From: Belnapia sp. F-4-1
GTDB taxonomy: Bacteria; Pseudomonadota; Alphaproteobacteria; Acetobacterales; Acetobacteraceae
Assembly (NCBI RefSeq): GCF_000802185.1
Contig: NZ_KN676113.1
Location: 4,359,430 to 4,423,429 of the forward strand
Length of the DNA stretch: 64,000 nucleotides
Direction: 5' to 3'
A program made the translations under genes and the position numbers. The notes beneath the pieces were generated by a model. It did not search any database and was not told where the DNA came from. It was given only the letters and a program-made list of their open reading frames with translations. Below are positions 55,396 through 63,587 of this stretch, piece by piece. Position 1 is the stretch's first letter. Every line of letters begins with the position of its first letter.

Positions 55396-55460
55396 GGCAA
55401 CGTGGCGCCTGCGGCCCGGTTCGGAACAGCGTGATATGGATTGAATACAATATAACTACC

Positions 55461-55478
55461 CTGTCATCCGCCCGTCAT
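55461..55478 (+). promoter_or_regulatory. Pho box upstream of the glycerophosphodiesterase gene
   Basis: CTGTCAT (55461-55467) and CCGTCAT (55472-55478) form a tandem 7-bp repeat with an 11-bp period, the classical PhoB-binding arrangement. It lies 72 bases ahead of the ATG at 55550. PhoB activation under phosphate starvation is inferred. Confidence 0.7.
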
Positions 55479-55549
55479 CAGGCTGTTGTTCCTCACTCCT
55501 AGCCTCCGCCGCCAAGGCCGCAGCCAGGCAGGCCGGGGAAGGGATATCG

Positions 55550-56905
55550 ATGAGCGATTTCAACACGCTGGACGGCGATGCGCCGGAGGTCATCGGCCAT
55601 CGCGGGGCGAGCGGCTACCGGCCGGAGCACACGCTCGAAGCCTACAAGCTGGCCATCGAGCTGGGCGCCGACGTGATCGAGCCGGACCTCGTCGTCACCA
55701 AGGACGGTGCACTGATCGCCCGGCACGAGAACGAGCTCGGCGGGACCACCGATGTATCCGACCGCCCGGAATTCGCCGACCGGGAGACGACCAAGACGAT
55801 CGACGGGCAGGAGATCACCGGCTGGTTCGCCGAAGACTTCACCCTCGCCGAGATCAAGACCCTCTATGCCCGCGAGCGCATCCCCGAGGTGCGGCCGGAC
55901 AACACCGCCTATGACGACCTCTACCGCATCCCGACCCTCGACGAGGTGATCGAGCTTGTGCGGCAGGAGGAAGCCCGGACGGGGCGCGAGATCGGCATCA
56001 TCCCGGAGACAAAGCACCCGACCTTCTTCGCCCAGGAAGGCAGCTATCTCGACGGTACGCTCATCCGGCAGGACACCAGCCAGCTGCTGGTCGATGCGCT
56101 GGTGAAGGCTGGCTTCACCGACCCGGAGCGCGTCACCATCCAGTCCTTCGAGCTCGGCAACCTGATCGAGCTGCAGAAGGAGATCATGCCCGAGGCGGGT
56201 ATCGACCTGCCGCTGGTGCAGCTGCTCGGCGGCTCCTATGACCTGGCCTTCAACTTCGACCCCGGCAAGGCGGCGCTCGGGGCCGATCCCTCGGTCTATG
56301 ACGAGCTCGGCCTCGACCTCACGATGGAGAGCGCCATCAACGAGGACCTGCTGAGCGCCGAGGCGCTGCAGGCTATGGCGCGCGTCTATGCCGAGGGGAT
56401 CGGTCCCTACAAGGACTACATCCGCCCGGTCACCGAGCTGGAAACACCGGTGGATGGCGATGGCGACGGCACGGCCGAGATCACCCGACAGCTCACCGGC
56501 GAGACGACCTCGCTGGTCGAGGATGCGCATGCGGCGGGGCTGGAGGTGGCGCCCTACACGCTGCGGGCGGAGGAGAGCTTCCTGTCGCTGACGCTGGACG
56601 GGAAGGTCGAGACGCTGACGGAGGAGGCGCGGGCGCTGATCGAGATCGGCGTCGACGGCATCTTCACTGACAACCCCGACATCGGCCGCGGCGCTGTGAA
56701 CCAGGAGTTCGAGGCGCGCGGCTGGGAGGGCGCCGACTGGGATGCTATCGCCGCCGAGGCGACGCGGAATTTCGAGCGCACCGGAAACTGGTATGTCTCG
56801 GGCATCGGCTTCGGCGACCCGGACCGCGAAGAGGTGACGGACTGGAACGCGGTTGCCGCCCAGGTCGAGGCGAATTTCGCGGCGACGGGGCAGTGGTTCA
56901 TTTAA
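55550..56905 (+). CDS. Glycerophosphodiester phosphodiesterase with C-terminal repeat module
   Basis: A 451-residue phosphodiesterase of the GlpQ type. Catalytic pair His17/Arg18 in VIGHRGASGYRPEHTLEAYK, metal ligands Glu44 and Asp46 (DVIEPDLV), and His59 in LIARHENELGG. It hydrolyses glycerophosphodiesters to glycerol 3-phosphate. No signal peptide is seen. Two oddities: a DGDGDGT segment (about 303) resembling a Ca-binding loop, and a C-terminal extension with two copies of a 21-residue unit (DWDAIAAEATRNFERTGNWYV at 396-416 and DWNAVAAQVEANFAATGQWFI at 431-451). The Pho box upstream suggests phosphate scavenging. The start fits GGAAGGGA upstream. Confidence 0.88.
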   Translation: MSDFNTLDGDAPEVIGHRGASGYRPEHTLEAYKLAIELGADVIEPDLVVTKDGALIARHENELGGTTDVSDRPEFADRETTKTIDGQEITGWFAEDFTLAEIKTLYARERIPEVRPDNTAYDDLYRIPTLDEVIELVRQEEARTGREIGIIPETKHPTFFAQEGSYLDGTLIRQDTSQLLVDALVKAGFTDPERVTIQSFELGNLIELQKEIMPEAGIDLPLVQLLGGSYDLAFNFDPGKAALGADPSVYDELGLDLTMESAINEDLLSAEALQAMARVYAEGIGPYKDYIRPVTELETPVDGDGDGTAEITRQLTGETTSLVEDAHAAGLEVAPYTLRAEESFLSLTLDGKVETLTEEARALIEIGVDGIFTDNPDIGRGAVNQEFEARGWEGADWDAIAAEATRNFERTGNWYVSGIGFGDPDREEVTDWNAVAAQVEANFAATGQWFI

Positions 56906-56914
56906 TCCGGGATC

Positions 56915-56940
56915 GGCGCGCCCCTTTCATGGGGCGCGCC
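56915..56940 (+). terminator. Hairpin after the glycerophosphodiesterase gene
   Basis: A perfect 10-bp stem (GGCGCGCCCC / GGGGCGCGCC) with a TTTCAT loop, nine bases after the stop. No T-run follows, so strength is uncertain. It marks the last host-type, GC-rich sequence before the island. Confidence 0.65.
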
Positions 56941-56944
56941 AGTC

Positions 56945-57240
56945 GGCTTAGCCCATGTTCACCATGATGGTCTTCTTGTGGGTGAAACACACAACCAAGC
57001 CTAAACCCTTGAGATGTAAGACCTGCCTGCAGAACATACACGGGAACGTGATGCAAGGTTTCTGCACAGGGCAGGTATGTGCGCTGATGATTGCGATGAA
57101 TATTGGCAAGCACACAATGAAGACAGTATAAGAAGGGAGTGGAAGGGCAAGAAACCTGCACAATAGGGCAGTGGCGCACAACTCAGACTCAGCTCTCCTT
57201 GGCAAGCATTAGATCGGACAACCAGCCAAGGAGCCCAATA
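56945..57240. other. Left edge of the integrated island; candidate attachment site
   Basis: Right after the GC-rich hairpin, a minus-strand frame reads FTHKKTIMVNMG and stops (TAA at 56947-56949). It looks like the last codons of a host gene. Upstream in that frame the sequence turns AT-richer and loses coding character, which suggests the integrase inserted into a gene end and left its 3' tail here. The rest of the stretch to the integrase start has no gene. Confidence 0.4.
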
Positions 57241-58728
57241 ATGGCCCAAGTCATTCACCTGTTCGGTGCCAAGCCGGAAATTAACCCGGTTAATTCTGCT
57301 GCCCCACGCGAGCCCGCCAAGGTACCCACACCTGCAAAGCAGGCAGTCGAGACAGAGCAGGTGTCGCTGCACGACGGCGACCTCGTCGTCTACCGGCGCC
57401 CCGGCGCAAGCAGCAAGTGGCAGTATCGCTTGCGTCTGCCCAGCGGCGAGTACGAGCGCAAGACCACAGGTAAGCGTACCCTCGACGAGGCAAAGAGGGT
57501 AGCTGAAGCAAGATACCAAGAGGTCAAGTGGCGTGAGCAGCGTGGCCTCAGCACGAAGGCTGCGCCATTCAGCAGTGCGGCCGAGGCGTACATCGCCTAC
57601 CGCGTCCGGACGGCCGACCAGGCGCCCCCGGCCAAGCGCGCCGCGAGGATGAAGAAGGCGGAGATGGAGGCAAGCATGATCCGACGCTACCTCGCTCCCC
57701 ACTTCGGCGAGACACCACTGGACGAGGTCGACGCGCAAGCTGTCGAACGCTTTCACGAGGCATATCTTGGCCAATGGAAGGCAGGGCAGGGGGCTAAACG
57801 GGTCCAGTTCCGCACGCGCGACAACCAGCGGCGCGAATACAAAAAGCCTATCGCAGTGGAGATGCCTGGCACGTACATCCGCAAGCCGGGTGTCAACAGC
57901 CGCATCCTGTTCGAGCGGCTGGTGAAACACATTCTTGAGCGCGCCATCAAGGACGGCCGTATTACGAGAACGGAGATGCCCGAGCTGGACGCCACGAAGT
58001 TCGTGCGGAACCGCCGAGGAGCCTTCAGCGAAGCCGAGCAGGCGAAGCTGCTGGCCCACCTTGAAGCCCGAATCGGGAAAACCAAAAAGAAGCACCACCA
58101 GGCTTCGCGCAGGCTTCTATGGCTTTGGGTTCGCTTCCACCTGCTGACCGGACTCAGGCCAGGCGTAGAGGGCACGACACTCAGGTTTCGTGACATCGAG
58201 TTCGTCAGTGGGACGGTGCCGCACTACGTGGTTCGCGTCCAACAGGGCAAGACCGGGTCACGGCCTGTGGTGGTGGATATGCGGCTCAAGGAGGTCATAA
58301 ATTCAATTGAGGCGCAGCACCCTGACCCAAAACCCGATGCGTGCTTATGGGTGAAGCCTAACGGCGAGCCTACCACGCGCTTCGGCGAGGGTCTCAAGGC
58401 CGTGCTCCGGGAGCTTGCCCTTGACCGTGATGCTCAAGGCTTGGTTCGGACACCATATAGCATGCGCCATTCGTTCATCACCGACGCCATTCAGCGTGGT
58501 GTGAACCTCAGCATGCTGGCGGATAACGCGGGGAACTCGGTCGAACAGATCTCGGCGCACTACGACCACGTGATCCACACGCAGCACGCGGCGGAGCTCC
58601 TGAAAGGCATCGAGGGAACGCGCGCGGGGGGGCGGCTGAAAGCTGATGGCCTAAAGCGGGCGCCAACGGCGATAACACCATCGACGTCCCGCGTCGGCTG
58701 CGCGCAGAGTGGCCGGGCCGGCCGCTGA
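57241..58728 (+). CDS. Tyrosine-type site-specific integrase
   Basis: A 495-residue phage-type integrase. Catalytic Arg306 (LLTGLRPGVEG), Lys337 (QQGKTGSRPV), Arg409 (PYSMRHSFIT) and Tyr441 (ISAHYDHV) are present; the H-x-x-R His is Tyr406, and the GH motif reads GN. These substitutions are tolerated in many integrases. Arm- and core-binding domains precede (about 105-240). The start at 57241 has AAGGAG. It should catalyse integration of the island at a site near 56945. Confidence 0.9.
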   Translation: MAQVIHLFGAKPEINPVNSAAPREPAKVPTPAKQAVETEQVSLHDGDLVVYRRPGASSKWQYRLRLPSGEYERKTTGKRTLDEAKRVAEARYQEVKWREQRGLSTKAAPFSSAAEAYIAYRVRTADQAPPAKRAARMKKAEMEASMIRRYLAPHFGETPLDEVDAQAVERFHEAYLGQWKAGQGAKRVQFRTRDNQRREYKKPIAVEMPGTYIRKPGVNSRILFERLVKHILERAIKDGRITRTEMPELDATKFVRNRRGAFSEAEQAKLLAHLEARIGKTKKKHHQASRRLLWLWVRFHLLTGLRPGVEGTTLRFRDIEFVSGTVPHYVVRVQQGKTGSRPVVVDMRLKEVINSIEAQHPDPKPDACLWVKPNGEPTTRFGEGLKAVLRELALDRDAQGLVRTPYSMRHSFITDAIQRGVNLSMLADNAGNSVEQISAHYDHVIHTQHAAELLKGIEGTRAGGRLKADGLKRAPTAITPSTSRVGCAQSGRAGR

Positions 58729-58945
58729 CCCTCACTGGGACGGCGCGCCCTACCACCGCGCCACGGCGGTGTGCGAGGCCGCCTCCTTGCGCGCCCCAGC
58801 TATCAATTGCCATTCCTGGCTGTCCGCAACCAATCGTTCTTGCGCGCTGGCAGCCCTACTCGAATGGGCTGCCCCGACACGCAGACTGCATGCGGTTGCC
58901 CTGTATGACCCTTACAGGGCGACTGGATTGCCGGTGGAGTCTCTG

Positions 58946-59812
58946 GTGATAACCAAGCGTTCTATTTTTGCAGGGGCATTATCATCTGCAATCACCAGCT
59001 GCTTTGCTTGCGCAAAAATATTCGGACAAGACGATCGCATACCTGTTACCGGTGACTTTTATAATGCTTCCGGCGCGATATGTGAAATGCGAAGCACTAA
59101 TCAGAATAGACTCCTTATTGCAATAGCATCTGGTCAAGTGGTGCGAAAAAGAAATCTAGTAGTTACAGCGGCACACAATGTGGTTTCGAACGGCCGGGCT
59201 AGACATCAAATGGACAAGCTTGTGTTCGTTCTCGGAAACGAAAGAAGGCATCAAAGGTACCGCGTGGTCGAAACACACTTTGGAACTGAAGATCCTGAGA
59301 GAAATGAGCCGAAAGATTTTGTCGTCTTTCGGCTGGAGCAAAATGTGTCGAGTGATATCAATGTGATGGATTTTGAGGAGAGCGATAACCCCGAAGCTGA
59401 GTTGCCGAGCCAACTTGCGTTGGTGTCTTATCACGGAGATAAGGGGCTTGTTAAGCAAGTCTCTGGTGGGAGTATCGTGACTAAACCAGCGCAGTTCTGC
59501 AGCAGGCTCAGTTCCTCTCCCCAGTATCGAGACAAAGATTTGCTTATTCATTCTATAGATAGTGTTTCGGGTAGCTCGGGCGGAGCAATCGTATCAATAA
59601 ATCCAGTTCGTCCCGCGGTTCCTGTCGTTCATGCCATTCACACTGGAGGCGTATCAGCGGAATTGTTTTGGGGGTCAGAAGCAAATGCTGAGTTTGACGC
59701 GGCTTGTAATTTCAATTTTGCGGTCAGAGTCACCGGCAACCAATATTTTTACAAAATATTCAACGATGCTGCCCGGGCGACGCAGGTGCAGGCACGCAAT
59801 GTGCTAAGGTAA
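58946..59812 (+). CDS. Exported trypsin-like serine protease
   Basis: A 288-residue S1/V8-type protease. Triad candidates are His77 (LVVTAAHNVV), Asp124 (EPKDFVVFRL) and Ser211 (SVSGSSGGAIV). The N-terminus ITKRSIFAGALSSAITSCFA is a signal or membrane segment. The start is a GTG at 58946 with GGAG upstream; the frame is open from 58709, but those 79 codons have no protease homology. It lacks PDZ domains, so it is not DegP-like. Lower GC than the chromosome and a position in the island suggest it is cargo. Its target is unknown. Confidence 0.8.
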   Translation: MITKRSIFAGALSSAITSCFACAKIFGQDDRIPVTGDFYNASGAICEMRSTNQNRLLIAIASGQVVRKRNLVVTAAHNVVSNGRARHQMDKLVFVLGNERRHQRYRVVETHFGTEDPERNEPKDFVVFRLEQNVSSDINVMDFEESDNPEAELPSQLALVSYHGDKGLVKQVSGGSIVTKPAQFCSRLSSSPQYRDKDLLIHSIDSVSGSSGGAIVSINPVRPAVPVVHAIHTGGVSAELFWGSEANAEFDAACNFNFAVRVTGNQYFYKIFNDAARATQVQARNVLR

Positions 59813-59871
59813 ACTCTGTCATTTTTCGGCGTCAGTAATGTCCGAATAAACTAAGTTTCACTAAGTAGGTG

Positions 59872-60210
59872 ATGCCTACAAAGCCACCTACCTTTCGGAA
59901 CAAAGCCCAGCTTGAACGAATTGCAGATCGCAAGCGCCAAGCTCGTCCCGAAACCAACAAGATTTATGATGGCGCATGGCGACGATTAAGGCGTCACCAC
60001 CTAGCGGCCAATCCCCTGTGTGTTGAGTGTTTCAAGCTCGACAAGATAGTGGAAGCAACAGTGGTCGATCACATACAGCCAGTGGCCATTGCACCCGACC
60101 GCCGATTAGATCCCACTAACTTCCGATCCTGCTGCCAATCATGTCGCTCGATCATGTCTCAGAACTGGAAAGCCAACGGCATCAACGAGGTGCCGAACCG
60201 TCGTTCATAG
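59872..60210 (+). CDS. HNH endonuclease, possibly degenerate
   Basis: A 112-residue HNH protein. Zn-type Cys50 and Cys53 (PLCVEC), the catalytic VVDHIQPVA (Asp66-His67), Asn83 (RLDPTNFRS) and Cys88/Cys91 are visible. The final His, normally after the second CxxC, is Arg92, so cleavage may be impaired. It is related over its length to the gene at 63179, including the end motif GINE. Its 3' end overlaps a convergent membrane-protein gene by 29 bases. Confidence 0.8.
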   Translation: MPTKPPTFRNKAQLERIADRKRQARPETNKIYDGAWRRLRRHHLAANPLCVECFKLDKIVEATVVDHIQPVAIAPDRRLDPTNFRSCCQSCRSIMSQNWKANGINEVPNRRS

Positions 60211-60796
60211 GTGTTGCCCGCGGCGGCCATGGCGCAACAAGTGTGCTGCTTAGATCATCCGGCACAAACTCAGGCACCTCCATAACAAAGCTGGTAATCT
60301 GCTCCTCCGTCATCCCGGAGGCTTTGAGTTCAGCGCCGATAAGCTCGTACATTTTCAGTCGATACGCGTTAGGATCTTCAATCACTTTAAGTGTTTGCTT
60401 CCTTGCTCGTTCATTTAGAAATATCAGCACGAAGTAGGAAAAAGGCATCACTACCAGATGTGGTGACACCATCAGCTGGTCCATTGGTCTGGCTCGGAGA
60501 TCTGAAACAACCATAATGATCATGAGGCCGATTCCGCCCGCACACCACATGATCGAGAATAATAACCCTTGCTGTAGATCGAGCGCTAAGAGCCTGATAT
60601 CAGAAGTTCGACGTATCTCACGCACATAGTTCTCGCGCAGCCAAATGGCCTTCTTCATCCTAGAGCTGGCACTTCGATTGTCCCAAAACCTGTAGAGACG
60701 TGGCTCAAAGGTGCGCGTATAGGCGGATCGTGCAAGCAATGTTAAGAATAATAACAGAAACCAGATAACCGCACTCCCAACACTTAACTCGCTCAT
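60182..60796 (-). CDS. Membrane protein of unknown function
   Basis: A 204-residue protein with three likely helices (residues 7-24, 78-97, 114-128) and a soluble C-terminal tail. An ATG at 60796 with GGGGG upstream is preferred; the frame is open to 60985 without support. I recognise no family. Its divergent partner is the DUF2272 lipoprotein, and two TGTACA sites lie between them (60824 and 60857). Confidence 0.6.
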   Translation of the reverse strand: MSELSVGSAVIWFLLLFLTLLARSAYTRTFEPRLYRFWDNRSASSRMKKAIWLRENYVREIRRTSDIRLLALDLQQGLLFSIMWCAGGIGLMIIMVVSDLRARPMDQLMVSPHLVVMPFSYFVLIFLNERARKQTLKVIEDPNAYRLKMYELIGAELKASGMTEEQITSFVMEVPEFVPDDLSSTLVAPWPPRATPMNDGSAPR

Positions 60797-61032
60797 CAGC
60801 TGGCCCCCACTCACAAGTGTCATTGTACACAGCTGGCCTGGTCTGCCGAGTGCTGCTGTACATGAGGTCATGCTCGTGGCGGTCTGGCAGGAGTGATCAT
60901 GCCGCCGTAGAGGGCTGAAAGTGCAGGGAGGTAACAAGTTGCACAACTTCCCCAAACCCAGCAACATGGGCTTGGGGGTTGACACGCAATGAATCGTCGA
61001 AAACGAACCTGCCCCCCGAAGAAGGAGCAGTT

Positions 61033-61869
61033 ATGCGTCCAATAAGCCGGGTGGGAATAATATCGATCTCGTCGGTCGCCCTCCTCGTGAGTGCATGCGC
61101 TCAGATGGCGCCAGCGCCGGTGCCTCCAACGGTTGTCTCATATCCACAGGAAACGAGGGACCGACTACTTCGAATCCTCAACCAAGAATGGCGAGAGTGG
61201 GGAAGCCAAACTGTTGATGCGCGGGATGGAAGTCTTGAGAAGATACCCAATAGATTGGAGGAGAATGACCGCGCCGCCTTTTCTAAGGTGCTCGCCTATT
61301 GGATTGCGGTAGGCAATCAGAGTTTTATCAATAGGAACAAGTTCGCCTACTCTCAAGGCAGTAATGGAGTGGCATGCACCGCTTCGGAGCTTAAAAGCGA
61401 CGGTGATCCCGTCATATGGGGCTGCCAGCCCTGGTCAGCCGCGTTCATATCCTATGTGGCGCGGTCGGCAGGTATAGACAGATTAGAGTTCGCCCCGAGC
61501 GATGGCCATCGCGGCTATGTGGACGCACTTGATGCACTCGCCGCAACTCATGGTGGCAAAGTCGCGTTCTACCCGCGAGAGATCAATGCTTACAGACCGC
61601 GAGTAGGGGATCTTGTTTGCTCTGATCGGTCGGAAGGCCCCCGTATCTCCACAATGGCTGAACGCAGGAAAGAGGTCGGTCTAGGACGACCAATGCACTG
61701 CGACTTCGTCGTCGCAGTTCGCCCTGACGCAGTCGAGGTTATCGGCGGTAACGTTGGTCAAGGCGTGACCAAGGTAATCTACAAAACCGAGCAAGGTTTC
61801 CTACAACGGAATGCTCGACACTGGTTTGTCATCTTTGAGAATCGGATAGGGACCGCGCTAAATACGTAA
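61033..61869 (+). CDS. DUF2272-family lipoprotein
   Basis: A 278-residue protein with lipobox LLVSAC (Cys22). The DUF2272 region includes WGCQPWSAAFISYVARSAGI, YRPRVGDLVC and HCDFVVAVRPDAVEVIGGNV. The family resembles NlpC/P60 or CHAP-type papain-like folds. A Cys and His are conserved, so a cell-wall or amidase role is possible but unproven. GAAGGAG precedes the ATG at 61033. A T-run terminator follows. Confidence 0.82.
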   Translation: MRPISRVGIISISSVALLVSACAQMAPAPVPPTVVSYPQETRDRLLRILNQEWREWGSQTVDARDGSLEKIPNRLEENDRAAFSKVLAYWIAVGNQSFINRNKFAYSQGSNGVACTASELKSDGDPVIWGCQPWSAAFISYVARSAGIDRLEFAPSDGHRGYVDALDALAATHGGKVAFYPREINAYRPRVGDLVCSDRSEGPRISTMAERRKEVGLGRPMHCDFVVAVRPDAVEVIGGNVGQGVTKVIYKTEQGFLQRNARHWFVIFENRIGTALNT

Positions 61870-61915
61870 ACCGAGCTAGACTTCCGCTCGGAAGTTTAGA
61901 TCAGTTTCTGCGGGG

Positions 61916-61948
61916 AGGGGCGTCTTCGTTCCTGACGCCCCTTGTTTT
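61916..61948 (+). terminator. Intrinsic terminator of the DUF2272 gene
   Basis: A 9-bp stem (AGGGGCGTC / GACGCCCCT) with a 9-base loop, followed by TGTTTT. It lies 46 bases after the stop. Confidence 0.8.
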
Positions 61949-62118
61949 GACAACCGCACCCTGGCCTTGGAAGCAGCCTGTGCTTCTGAGAAAAACTTTG
62001 TTTGAAAAATCGATTTCAGCAAATGAAGCTTCCTGCGTTCAGACGCGTTTGCTGTTCCAGCTTCAAGTGGGCCTTCTTGTCCATCGGGAAATATCGCCTG
62101 CTTAGCTGGAGATTGTGC

Positions 62119-63033
62119 ATGCCGATCGAGAGCCCTGTAAGCCTTCAGTTAAAGGCTGAAGTCAAAACAGAGATACCGTCTGCTTCCACCGGGCGGCTTA
62201 TGGATGCGTTAGTTGACATAGTTCGGCCTTTCTCCGAGCGCCGTGGTTTGAAGGCAGACCTCATCAGAGTCCAACGGGACGAGGTTGCATTTCGAGCGTT
62301 GCAGTTAGCCCATCATCACATCAGCACGGCCGGGCTCACCATCAAACCGATCCCTAACAAGGGGCTTGTCCAGTTGCTGGAGAAAGCTTCCCTTGAGGAG
62401 ATTGAAGATGAAGTAATGGTCTCGATGTGGGCCAACCTTTTGGCTACCGCCGCAACTACTGATAGCGATAACTTGCCTCGCTTTGTAAACATTCTCTCCG
62501 AGCTTAACGGCCAACTGCTCATCTTGCTCGAAAAAATCATCACGCATAATCTAGAACGCCTGAGCTTTCATCAATACGAGCACGTGATTCATGCCCGGTT
62601 ATGGGCGGATACAACTGCCATTACTGCTGGTCTAAACGACGAGATTGCTAAGGCAAAAGATACTTCCGACGATGCAAGTGACGAGTACGATAAATCTGTT
62701 GACGAGATCATCATGTTAAAAATCAAGTCAGTGCTTGATCAGCCGGGTATTGCTGTAGATGTGCCCGCAGTGACAGTTGATCTGGATGGCGAGTCTTACG
62801 AAGCCTATCTTAGAGAAGACTTCAAAGACTTGGTCTGCCAGTATAGCAACGATGATCAGCTGGACTATGCGATATTGGAAAGCCTCAATTTAATCAAGCA
62901 AGAAAATATCAGTGGTTATCAAATTGGCGATTATAAAATATCGGCGGTTTGGTATCGCGCTACTGTGTTGGGTGTCCAGCTTTTTGCTCGGTGCAACCCG
63001 GGAAAAATTACGACAATCCTAAACAAGGCATAA
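62119..63033 (+). CDS. DUF4393 (Abi-alpha-like) protein
   Basis: A 304-residue soluble protein. The middle IPNKGLVQLLEKASLEEIED followed by VSMWANLLATAATT and LPRFVNILSELNG matches the DUF4393/Abi-alpha family, whose founders were linked to abortive infection. The N-terminal and C-terminal parts are not recognised. ATG 62119 follows GGAG; open codons upstream include a TTG at 62002. It has low GC and lies in the island. A phage-defence role is inferred from the family and the context. Confidence 0.68.
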   Translation: MPIESPVSLQLKAEVKTEIPSASTGRLMDALVDIVRPFSERRGLKADLIRVQRDEVAFRALQLAHHHISTAGLTIKPIPNKGLVQLLEKASLEEIEDEVMVSMWANLLATAATTDSDNLPRFVNILSELNGQLLILLEKIITHNLERLSFHQYEHVIHARLWADTTAITAGLNDEIAKAKDTSDDASDEYDKSVDEIIMLKIKSVLDQPGIAVDVPAVTVDLDGESYEAYLREDFKDLVCQYSNDDQLDYAILESLNLIKQENISGYQIGDYKISAVWYRATVLGVQLFARCNPGKITTILNKA

Positions 63034-63178
63034 AATCCGATGGTTTCGTGCGTATGGAAAACACTTTGTTTGGCTAAATATCTTTAATAGCGAAACGGAG
63101 CAGCGATGGACAACGCGCGACAAAGCAAAGTTTTAGCAGACAAACTCTGCGTCCGAATTTTTAAACTTTCGACGCTCC

Positions 63179-63541
63179 ATGCCGCCTCACCGTCAGCGAG
63201 CAGCTAAGTACGGGATGCCACGCAGACCCGAACCACATCGCACAGCCGCCACACCGCCTGCCACTCTCCGCAATGCTGAGATGAGCAGGACCAACAGCGC
63301 CACCTATGACACCAGATGGCGGCGATTGCGCAATCAGCACCTGTCGCTGAAGCCCTTATGTGTGGTGTGCGAACAGGCTGGTCAGCTGACGGTCGCGCAA
63401 TGTGTGGACCACATCACCCCAGTGGCAGTGGCCTCGCACAGGCGGCTTGATCCCACCAACTTACGCAGCCTGTGCTCGTCACACCATGCCGTCATCACCC
63501 AGCATTTCAAGCACACTGGCATCAACGAGATGCCAATTTAA
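63179..63541 (+). CDS. HNH endonuclease (paralogue of the 59872 gene)
   Basis: A 120-residue HNH protein. Cys61 and Cys64 (PLCVVC), VDHITPVAV (Asp77-His78), Asn94 (RLDPTNLRS), then Cys99 and HH at 102-103. It shares TRWRRLR, HITPVA, RRLDPTNLRS and the GINE tail with the other copy, and unlike it keeps a His in the last motif. Internal ATGs at 63215 and 63281 are possible starts. Likely a phage- or island-type homing or terminase-associated nuclease. Confidence 0.8.
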   Translation: MPPHRQRAAKYGMPRRPEPHRTAATPPATLRNAEMSRTNSATYDTRWRRLRNQHLSLKPLCVVCEQAGQLTVAQCVDHITPVAVASHRRLDPTNLRSLCSSHHAVITQHFKHTGINEMPI

Positions 63542-63587
63542 CAAAGATCAGGAGGTATCATGGAGCGGGCTGAGAACAAACTGAGCG

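Noticed and set aside
58709-58945. N-terminal 79 codons of the protease frame as part of the protein
   Set aside because: No protease-like sequence, and a signal segment with its own GTG and GGAG site starts at 58946.
63106-63207. 33-codon frame with a GGAG site before the second HNH gene
   Set aside because: It overlaps the HNH start and no feature supports it.
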